Shown: in pieces, positions 15,090-27,000 of the stretch | How positions within the stretch are numbered: position 1 is the first letter of the stretch | Layout: each line of letters starts with the position of its first letter | DNA from: Antedon mediterranea | Taxonomy: Eukaryota; Echinodermata; Crinoidea; Comatulida; Antedonidae | Length of the DNA: 64,000 nt | Reading direction: 5' to 3' | NCBI RefSeq assembly: GCF_964355755.1 | Contig: NC_092672.1 | Coordinates: forward strand, 29,444,501 to 29,508,500 | The notes under the pieces: generated by a model | The model's input: the letters and a program-made list of their open reading frames with translations, nothing else | Told to the model about the DNA's origin: nothing | Databases searched by the model: none | Position numbers and translations under genes: made by a program

Positions 15090-18000
15090 GTATGTTGTTG
15101 ATTAATTATTCTTTTATTATGACTAATTTATGTCATTTTAATGTCTGTGAAGAATCATCGACATTGTGTTTTGAATATAATATATTTGATTGGTTTAATA
15201 TTCATTATATTTATATTTTAAAGAAAAGGTTAGTAAGAGAAACCCGATCTGTCCAAACAGCCTAGCGTTGATTCACTCGCGATGCACAATGGCCGTTCAA
15301 AAGGATTTCACAGGCGGCGGAGAGCTTCGTGTTGCGGCTTTCGCTGCCTGTGTAGCCGTCAGTACAAACAAGCTAGAAATCCCATTGTTTACATTACCAG
15401 TATTTTACTTAAATTTGCTTTTTACTTTAACAGTTATTCATTAAAACACGTTTTACTTTATATTATGTCCATGCAATCATTATTTAAATGAAATACTTGG
15501 GTTTTATTTATTAAATGTTAATTTATTTTATCAAAATGTGAAATTTAATTTAGAGGTGATCCCTGTCAGATCAACATTTGTACTCTCTCAAACTCTACCA
15601 GGATTACATACTCTAGTTGATTTTCCTTTAAAAAATACACAAAATAACATAGATCAATACAGCTTAATAATTGTTTTTATTGTGTGTTTTTCATGTAACA
15701 TTTTCACCTCTCATTCATGAATAAAACAGGTCATCACATTCATAATTGAAAGTACTGTATAATATAGCACTAGCAGCCATGTTTTGCAAATCTGTATTAG
15801 TGATACCTATACTACTGTATAGCAGCTGAAAGATTATTGCCAAATGCATTTAAAAAATCGTAGGCTTAAAATATCAATTGCATTGTAAACAAATTAATTG
15901 ACGCAAGTTATTTATTTATTCATTTTTCTTGAAATTTTATGGAATTGCATGCACTAATATTGTATAGGTTTTAACAAATATTTTCTGCCATTTATTTTAG
16001 GCTTATCTCTTACAGTACTGTATCATAAGAAAGATGTTTAGTATTTTCTATAGAAATTGTTTGTCAAAATTTTTATTATTTTATATGATAATGGAAATTA
16101 AAATAAAGCTTTTCAGTATTTGTGGATGGCCACTTACAGTAATTAAATAAGAAAGACATACATTACTGTACTATGCTTTTGAATGAGTGTTCGTTAAAAC
16201 CATGAGGTTCAACTGTATAATTTACTGTAGCCTACAGTACAGTATGCCTACTGTCAATCAGACTTGTACTGTGTGTACAAAATGCTGTATGGTATACAGT
16301 AGAGTAGCTGTACTGATTTTATATTTTGTTTAGTAGGCAGAGTGGACGGCGGTGATTAATCAATAACAGTCCTGTATGATATAGTGAGGTGTTTTGCAAT
16401 CTTGATGACTAATCCTACAGTAAACTGTATGTCATTAAGAAATATTCATAGTTTGTCATTTTAAGATTGAGAATGGGAAAAGAGTGTAGTGAAACGTTAC
16501 ACTGTACGGTATGAATACCGTACAAGTTTGTGCATTTAATACTACTGTACAGTGTACTTGTATAATGTAGATTTTTCATAACTTACTATGTACAGTTAAC
16601 CTACTGTACAGTACTATATTGACAGTACAGTACTGTAAATGTCTTGTACAGTATTATACAGCAGTACAATATACAAATTTACTGTGTAACAAAAAAAGTA
16701 CTGTAGCATACAATAAATAATACTGGCTTAGAGACCAAAATGAAAAGATCTGAGTAAAAGTCTGCATGTACTCTGTATACAGTACTGAAACGTCTGGACC
16801 CCTTAGGTGCATTCTGACTTGAATCCCGACGAGGCAAGTCGTCTTGATGAGGTACTGTACTAAGTGGGTACAGTAGTTTTTAGGTAGTCAGAAGAACGTA
16901 ACGTTAAAACATGTTTTCTGCCGATGAGACGACACATCAGACCTTGATTTAAAAGGAGCGCCATGGCGCTGACGCTCCTTGGCGCTCCTGAAAACGATCA
17001 AAGGAGCGCCTAAAATAGCGCTCCCCAACCTGTTACAGTGCGTCATAAAAATATATATAATTGATAAGAATATTAACCCCGAATACAACACACAGTCTAT
17101 ATATAGTCGCGCAAACGATCTTTGTTATGGCTACCCCCGATAGGCTAGGCGCGCCTACGATCTTTGATGTTGCGAGAAAAATATCGTAAACAATTCATTC
17201 TAAATATAGTATCAGAACGTTCAATCGGTAGCTCAAAAAGACTGCCGTCAGAAGACCGTAATTATACAGACCTAGTTTTTTTGGTCACATGGCATGAAAC
17301 GCGATACTCTCTGCTTTACCGCAACATCTCACATGTTTTTTTTTTAACTCAGTATGTGAGGGTGGCTGCCGACGATAAACAGTAATTAAGATCGTGTACC
17401 TGGATTTTGTGTCACATGACATGAAACACTCTCTCTGATCTTAATAACTGCTCACATGTTTTCCCCTCCAAATTCTGGTCGGGCCTTTTCTTATACACAT
17501 GTCGCCTTTATGTTAAATCTTATAGTAATTAATATGGAATATATATTTATTTTGCATATATTTTGTTGGTGTCCTAGCCTAGGTGTCGTTGTTTTTATAA
17601 TTCGCTAACCCAAGGTAGGATTAAATAATGTATAGTGTAGGCCGCCGAAACTAGACTAGATAGATAGCCTCGACTCTCTCTCTCTCTGCGTGAGCTGAGA
17701 GGTCCACGGACCCGATGTCGTCTCGTCGGCGGCGGATTTCCGTCCAAATTAGGATAACCGATGCGTAGGCCTAGCTTAGTAGCTAGGGTGGCTACAAAAA
17801 TTGACGTCTACTATCTTTAGATAGGATTTTAATTAGCAAACAATACATTGTTTGTTTGCATTGTCCATGCTTCTAAAGTAAAGGCGATGACAATGGTGTT
17901 TACTAACCCTACGATCGATAATTATCATAACAATACATCGTAGACTACGTTCAGAGAACAATGACCTACGATGAATTTTACGTGCGAGAATACCATTTCC

Positions 18001-21000
18001 GGCCATCTAGAGGTGTCATTTATCAAAATTCGGCTCGCCACAGGCCCAACCATGGTGGGCCTGTGCCTCGAATACTTAATCAAAATAATGGCTCTCCTCA
18101 ACATATTGAGGAGAGCCATTAGGAGCTCTCCTCTTATATTTATAAATCAAGGTCTGACACATCCTATTGTATGATACGGCCTAAGTTGGTCTTTAGACTA
18201 TATAAAGCCTCATTCGCACTGGGCTTAATTCAGTCAAATTTTAGAGTAAGATCTTACCGAGGTCACAGTTAACATTCCATGCTAAATGTTACCGTCGTTC
18301 GCTCTTGGATTTATTGACTCCGTTAGTATTCCCGCGAACGTTAAACATGTTTTCTGCCGACCAGACGACACATCCTACTGAACAGTATGACACGACCTGA
18401 GTTGGTCTTTAGTGTATAGTGTACTGTACACTGTAATGTCAGTAAACACATTACCTTGTGGTGTTTTGACTGACAGCACTACAGTACACCCTGCATGCTA
18501 AAAGCATTCCTGTTTTTTTCAAAATCCTACATTTTTTCAGAGATGAGAAATTAAACAAACAGAAGCTGTGAATAACCTAGTGTGAATAATAATGAGGAGA
18601 TACCTGTAGACAGAATTTAATTTTGACAGACTGAATGGAGTAATATGTCTGTCTCACCTAATAGTATTTAGTTTCCACTTCTTCAGAAAGTTATTCACTT
18701 GTTGTGTAGTCATAATGCCTTGCTACAGTATGCTGTTTTATATTTAATTCAATATTTCATTAACATTTTTTATTGTATTATATTGTTGAATTTACAATAT
18801 TAAAATAACAATTTAATAAATTATTTAAAATACAAGTATAAAAATGAAATTAAAATATAAAGAATAATGATAAATTGTTTGTATTTAAAAATATTGTTAC
18901 AGTAGAAGGGGTTTTTAGAGGGCTGTTTATTTGGGGAGGAATTTATTTTTTTGGGTGTAAAATGGTACAGTAAACATAAATCAATAAAATCTCCCACATT
19001 ATCAAGAAGTAATGAAATACAGTAAAAATTCTATCAAATTGCTTGGTCATGTAGATCATTGGAAGACGGTACCATATAATTTACAAATAGAAATGTATTA
19101 TAATTTAATAATTGTGTGTGTGCAAGTGGCGGGACATTTATTTGAGGAAAAAATGAAAGGTCCGGGGAGATTTACAGTATTTGAGGTAAAAAAGAAAGGC
19201 CTAGAACGTTTATTCAAAATGATGTTCTATAGGAGGCGTTTATTCAAACTGGGTTGTTTATTCGAATAAATAAGGAATAAATAATTTAATGAGAGAGTGA
19301 GTGAGTGGCCGAGCGGTTAAGACAGTGGAACCGTAATTACGTAGCCATAACATCGGCAGGGGTTTGAGACTCACTCACTCGATGGTTCTGGTGGTAGAAC
19401 GAGTCTTCTCGGATAAGGACTATAAACCGTAGGTCCAGTGTACACATCTAGCTCATGTGCACTTTAAAGAACCTAGTACATCTTTCGAGATGAGTAGGGG
19501 GTTACCCCGGTGTATTAGTACATCACAGCCACTGATCATCAACTGGGCCCTCTGGGAGACCAGTCTTTGACTGATGAGGTTACCCAGTATAATATTTCAA
19601 TCAAAAATATTTCAATCAATGATGTTTTTGCTACAGTACTGTACAGTACATTGCACAAAGTCCAGTCCATGTTTTTGATGATTATTAATATGAGTATCTT
19701 TATTCTAATTTAATGTCTTTCGAGATGAGTAGGGGGTTACCCCGGTGTATTAGTACATCACAGCCACTGATCATCAACTGGGCCCTCTGGGAGACCAGTC
19801 TTTGACTGATGAGGTTACCCAGTATAATATTTCAATCAAAAATATTTCAATCAATGATGTTTTTGCTACAGTACTGTACAGTACATTGCACAAAGTCCAG
19901 TCCATGTTTTTGATGATTATTAATATGAGTATCTTTATTCTAATTTAATGTCTACACTTTTAATGGTTTAATTCTAACTGAATTAGATTATAGCCATATC
20001 ATTAATGGTGTACAGTAATTAATGGATTGTGTACGGTAATGATTGTCAAATAAATAGTACAATCAATATATTCTTGTGTCTTTCATTGTGTGCTAATGTC
20101 AAACCCTACTGTTTTTATGATTTATCATTGTGAACTCTGATTGTGTACAGTACAGTTGAGTAAGCTAAAAAAAATCTACAATGATGAATGTCCTAACACA
20201 TGTCAATTGTATTTATTAAAGGTATAAATTACATTAATTCCACAATTTTGTCCTGTTTAATTCTAACCTGCAATAAACAAAATAAATCCTGTATGTGTAA
20301 ATCAAATAATAATAAATTATGATCTGAAAATAAATGTACTGTAGTTTATGGTTTTGAATTTAGGACATACAGTACCTTCAAATACAGAGTGAAAAATATT
20401 CATTGGAGAAACTGAATTGTTATACGCCATTGGTTCTGAGATGTTTTGCCAAGCTCTGGCGTAATTTGGCAGTACATTGAGAATACTGTATTTGCGAAGC
20501 CAGGACCTCCAGATCACTAGCATGGCATTCATAGTTACTGTACCTCTGGACCGCCAAGCTTGCGCTGATGGCTAGGGGTTAGATTCTAGCCCAAGAGTAG
20601 GGCAAAATATCTTGACTAATACTCCTGACACAACGCATTCCACTCTAGTTATGTATAAACAATTATAGTACAATCCTATGGTATATTGCCATTGTCGCTA
20701 AGTAGGGTTTAAATGAACTGTGGTTAGAGCACCAGTTGAGTCTCTGCCTTGTCAGAACCTCAGACATCCCCTATCCCAGTAAAGTTATAGTATAGGACAT
20801 ACTGACAGTAAAAAATGGGAGGCATACTGTAAAACGAAAACCATTGAGTCAACTGAAAAACAAATGCATCTAAAGCCGACTATTGAAAAAACAAACAGAA
20901 ATTGAATTGTAAATAAAAAATGGCAAGCTCTACTCAAATGAAATTATGTACTGTAATGACATAAATTATAAAGTGAATATATATTTATACAGTATTCAGT

Positions 21001-24000
21001 ATGCTTACTGAAAGTATTCAACTCTTTTTTTTAAATTTTCAAAAATACACAATTAAATGTCACAAGTCCTGTCAATCAAATGAATACAGTACATTGTACT
21101 GACATAAATTATTATAACTTAATTCTATAATACTGTATATCCACTGTAGAGTATATTTGTGACCTGCAAAAATATACTACATCATAAACCGTGTCAATCA
21201 AATTAATAACATTACTGTAATTATCAATAACAAAGACATATATTGAAATATTATCTTCACAATTCTATAATAAAACTGTTCAATTCTAAATAGCCAACAA
21301 CAAAAATACAATTGTTTAGCCTTTGTCACTTCTTTTCACACGATGACTGTACATGTTGGTTTTGTTCTTGCCAAGCCAGTTATTGTCCCACTTGGTAGAC
21401 ACCAGTGCATTCTTGAAAACAGCTATTTGTCTCCAATCATTGAGTGGCTTTGATTCTTGAGTATTTCTATTTATACTAATACAATAGGGGGGACAATAGC
21501 CCATGTTCAAAATTTGTACACATGGGCCCTGGACCATTTACAATTACCTTATAATTTGTCCACCTGCGAAAATTCTTTGTGTTTAGGAAATCGGATACCG
21601 GAACAGTTTACAGTATGTCTGAGACTGTAAATTATTTTGTAATCTGTGAAATTTGTTAAATTAACAGTGCTTATGGAGTAATTTTGTTGTGTTTCAAAAT
21701 ATATTAAAATAAAACAATGCCTTGTTTTATATTTATTATACACAGTAATTGGATTGCAAAGCCTTACCCTTTATACTATGCTATTACTGTATATTAAAGT
21801 TGTACTTGTCCCTCCATGTCTCACTCTTGTGCAGACCAGGCTCAAGATCCTGTACAGTAGTATTATGGGATCCTGCCGCCTTCTTTTTTATTATCTCAAA
21901 CTTAGATTATTATTTTATTTTCTTACAGTATTCTGTCTCTGAGACAATGCATGTCTTTGTGTTGCTTGTCAGTGTACAGTAATATTAATTAATACAGTAA
22001 AAAACAATTTTAATTATTTTGTAATATTTTTGTTTGCTTTTAGGGTTGTAAAAGAAGAAATAATTGATGATGAGGCAAAGTTGCCCTGTTTTAATGGACG
22101 AGTTATATCATGGGTAAGTTTTTAAATCAATTGACACGTAATGGCATTAGGGTATCTGAATTACGGTACAAAAAAAATTATGTTGTGCTAAGAGTAAGAC
22201 AATCTTGTATTAACAGTAAATTTCCGGGATAGCAACATGCCATTTTTCAGTAAGTCGCGTACCACAGAGACAAAATCCCCTGGTTTGAACTGCTAAGGGG
22301 GGGGGGGGGGGGTACTGTATATACGTTGGGGCTGTTCATTCTCTGGGACCCCTGGGTTTAGCCAGTGAGATCTTAATTCACAGCCATTACGCCATTGCTA
22401 CAGGTACACCAGTAGGCCTACTGTACTGTACAATAGCTAGTTGTTGGGAGTTTTACATTTCATCTTCACTGCATTCCCACCTTTCTCACTGAGCTGAGGC
22501 TTTATGATAACAAATTATTGTTATTCACCGTGTTTGTAATGTAAACATACACACAGTACATAGAATTGAAGAAGACAGAATTAATTTGTACCCTGGTGTC
22601 CCTGTTGCACAAGATTGGTTGCACTTTGTCAGTATGCACCTCAGGCCTATGCAGAGTTTATCAAATAAACATAGAAATAAACAAGGCTGTGTAGTTACCA
22701 TTAACAATAATAGGTGCTGGCCACATTAGTTGATGATAAGTACAGAAGTCCATCATTCTCCAACAGAGTAGAACTTTGGTATTAAGGTGATGGCAATTTA
22801 ACATAGTTTAAAGCACTGTCTACACTATCAAGTTTTATGTGGACAAAATGTTATGTGCCTGTTAAACTTATGGACATTATGATTTCACTACTACCATATT
22901 TGGGCATATCACTAATTACCATATTTGGGAATTCAACATCTATATTCCAGTTGCTTTCGGCTTTAAAAGCTGAAGGTCTCGTAAGACCTATAAAGTATTG
23001 GTTTTTTTTTGCAAAAAGCTTTAATTTCCTTTCGGAGTTGTGTATTTTATGTCTTTGAAAGAAGTGATTCCGCTAATTACAGTCTGTGGGATTGATATTA
23101 TTGGTCACAGTATACTGTATAACTACTGTATAATAAAACAATTCTTGATCGTTTCAAAATATTTCATCTTTAATACTTCAGGTACTGTACAATACTTCTC
23201 ACACAGTGTTACACTATAAACAATAAAAAGACAGTACTGTACTGTAAATAGATTAAAACCGACTACAATTTTGAGGAGAGATACTGGGCAAAATAGACAA
23301 AAAAATCATAAAGTTATTGTTTATTGCTTTAAAAAACTACCAATGAATCTCATTAAAGTAAATAAAATAGAGAAATGATGGAAGAGTGAGAACTGAAATG
23401 ATGGCCGTGTGAGTCATCGCTGTTCCATAAAAATGAACCTGGCTGCAATTTTTTTTATAAAGAGATGTGTCCTCATTTGAAAATGTAGACTTTTGATTTA
23501 AAATTGTACAGTACTGTACAGTAAGACCGAAAGACCAAGCAAACATTGTGTTAACTGTATTTGAAAGAAAAACACAACATTGTCTTTAACTTGCTTCTAA
23601 TAATATCGGGTATTGCTAAACACCGCAAACCTTGCAAACCTCCAAAAAACATAGCAAACCCCATCGAACCAACATAAAAGTGATTGAATCATGTAGTGTA
23701 CAACCAACTGGGTATCCATGTAAAAAAAAAATTTAATTTCTACTGTTAACTACTTATTTTTGGGGTAAAATCTCATTTTTGGTCAAAATGATTGCTAAAC
23801 CCCGTAAACCTCCAAAAAAATATAGCAAACCCCACCGAACCAACATAAAAGTGATTGAATCATGTAGTGTACTGTACAACCCACTAGGTATATCCATGTA
23901 AAAAAAATATTCAATTTCTACTGTTAACTACTTATTTTTGGGGTAAAACATCATTTTTGGTCAAAAATAATTGCTAATTTTTAACCAAAAAATTATGTTT

Positions 24001-27000
24001 TATCCCCAAAAAAAGTAGTTAACACTAACAGTAGAAATTTAATAATTTATATACCCAGTGGGTCGTACACTACATTATTCAATCACTTTTATGTTGGTTC
24101 GGTGGGGTTTGCTATGGTTTTTTGGAGGTTTGCGGGGTTTAGCAATCATTTTTAACCAAAAAATGATGTTTTACCCCAAAAATAAGTAGTTAACACTAAC
24201 AGTAGAAATTTAATATTTTTTTTACATGGATATATACCCAGTGGGTTGTACACTACATGATTCAATCACTTTTATGTTGGTTCGGTGGGGTTTGCTATGT
24301 TTTTTTAAAGGTTTTTTGCAGGGGTTTGCGGTGTTTAGCAATATCCATAATATCTGATCTTATGACACACACCTCATGATTTGACCTGGGGGTTATCAGA
24401 ATTGGGAAAGAACTCTGTATGAATGCGGATTATTTCTTTGGGCTATATATTATAATGCTAACCATTAGTTTGCTGTGTGAACATAGCCTTATTCTGTAGT
24501 TTGCTGTGTGAATGTAGCATTATCTTGTTGTTTGCTGTGTAGACATACAGTAGCCTTATCCTATAGTTTGCTGTGTGAACATAGCCTTGCCCTGTAGCTT
24601 GCTAGTGAACATAGCCTTTCCCTGTAGTTTGCTGTGTGAACATAGCCTTACTTTGTTGTTTGATGTGTGAACATACTGTAGCCTTACCCTGTAGTTTGCT
24701 GTGTGAATATAGCCTTACCATGTACAGTAGTTTGCTGTGTGAACATAGCCTTATCTTGTAGTTTGCTGTATGAACATATCGTTATCCTGTAGTTTGCTGT
24801 GTGAACATAGCCTTACCTTGTTGTTTGATGTGTGAACATACTGTAGCCTTACCCTGTAGTTTGCTGTGTGAATATACTGTAGCCTTACCATTTACAGTAG
24901 TTTGCTGTGTGAACATATCCAATCCTTATCCTGTAGTTTGCTGTGTGAACATAGCCTTGCCCTGTAGCTTGCTAGTGAACATAGCCTTTCCCTGTAGTTT
25001 GCTGTGTGAACATAGCCTTACCTTGTTGTTTGATGTGTGAACATTCTGTAGCCTTACCCTGTAGTTTGCTGTGTGAATATAGCCTTACCCTGTACAGTAG
25101 TTTGCTGTGTGAACATAGCCTTATCCTGTAGTTTGCTGTATGAACATATTGTTATCCTGTAGTTTGCTGTGTGAACATAGCCTTACCTTGTTGTTTGATG
25201 TGTGAACATACTGTAGCCTTACCCTGTAGTTTTCTGTGTGAATATAGCCTTACCATTTACAGTAGTTTGCTGTGTGAACATATCCAATCCTTCCTGTAGT
25301 TTGCTGTGTGAATAGTCTTACCCTGTACATTAGTTTTCTGTGTGAACATGCAGTACAGTAGATTTACCCTGTAGTTTTCTGTGTGAACAAAGACTTTAGT
25401 TTGAATTGCTCTTTGCCAGTTGGTGTTTTGAATATTAATAAGTTGGTAAAATGATAATGATTTTATAAGTAGATTTTAATACGCACCTTTCTTCAATTAT
25501 TATGGTTATTGTAGACAATATGTCTAGATTTCATCTATTACTGTGTGATCTTCTTTATTCATGTTTTATAGCATGTCTTGTTTTTTTACAATTATAAGTA
25601 ATCCAGAGAACATGGAGTCAATGTTGTATGTGTGCTTTCAGATTTAAGTCGGTACGTTACAATAGTCTCCAATGCCACAACCATCTTGAGTGTATTTCCC
25701 TTTTTAGGTGATTTACATTTTATTTTTTACTGCAATTTTAATTTTATTGTTTTTTGCATGGCTGCCAACAAGCTCATGAGAATTCCTGAGCTCGATTGGT
25801 TGGACATTTTGTTTGCATCGCAATAAAAGTGTAAACTAATTTGGCTGAATTGAAAATCTTCGAGCTTGGTGCCCACCCACTACGCAACACAAACAAAAAT
25901 AAGCGCGGCAACTAATTTTGCCGATCATGATGAATCGGCTGGACCTTGCTTGTAATCGGTCAACTCATTTGCGTCCATGTGGACTGTAAAGCCAGTTTTA
26001 TTCACGCGAACCGAAAGTATAAGGTGATGCTTTCGATTTGTGCAAACACCGACAGTGGAAAATAAGTATTAAAGAAGGGTTTAGAAGAAAGGGGTTTGGC
26101 CCAAAAGAGTACAGTTAAATTGGCACGCTGATACATTACAGTATTTTATTTCAAATGGGCTTAAAAAAGAACTTGAACAAACGGATAAAAAATCTTCAAC
26201 CTAATTATCAAAAAGTTCTCATTAAAAATAGTAACCTACTGTACAGTTAATTGTATGGTGTGACTATTTTAAGTATCTGGATTAAATACATTATAACGAC
26301 TTTAGTATAATTCCCAGCATAAAAACCTAATTCCTGTAGGATTATTTTAAACCTTGTATTTTTTATTCATCTACTAGTAGTACTAGTGTTATAAAAAATA
26401 GTGTCATATTTTAGCCTTTTAGGACCATTAAGTCCGCACTCAAGATTATCATTTTATAGCTGTGTCATCTCCATTAGTTTTATTTGTTTTTTATTACTTT
26501 TAAAGTTTAATTTAATGATTGTATAGAATTAAATGATTAAAAAGCACCACAGAGGTGGTTTTGGAAGGCCAATTTTAAACTGAAGTATGGGTTAAGTTTT
26601 TAGCTCCTGTACAATACAATAAACGATTACAAGTTTATATCTCTTTGTCATCTGTACAACAGTTTTGTTTGCTTTTTATTGCTTTAATTTAATGATATCC
26701 TTTTTAGAAATAAAACGATTAAAAAACACCATGGAGGTGGTGTTGGAAGGCCAGTTTTAAACCAAAGTATGGGTTAAGTTTTTATCTCCTGTATGGTACA
26801 ACTAATTTGTCCATATAGTACAGTATGTCCTATCATCTCTATTTAGTTTATTTTTTAATTGCTTTTTATTAAAATATTAATTAAACACAATTAAAAAATA
26901 CCATGTACAGGGTGGTGTTGGAATTTAAGGCCAATTTAACCAAAGTACTGTAAGGTTTTAGGGTATGTTCAGACCTACGGAGTTATGCTTTCGTATCACA

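Larger units (their letters stand above)
15090..22043 (+). other. DVL intron 1
   Basis: A 6954-bp intron. It holds a G+C-richer patch with a 51-codon ORF (15289-15444), a region dense in TACTGTA/TACAGTA (about 16180-16900), an hAT-like element and its paralogous repeat (16939-18420), and a SINE with a perfect tandem duplication (19291-19950). The remainder (15450-16170, 19960-22043) shows AT-rich sequence only. Confidence 0.8.

Noticed and set aside
24801-25040. 79-codon Cys/Leu-rich repeated ORF
   Set aside because: Translation of the 31-bp minisatellite; it shifts frame outside a few units.
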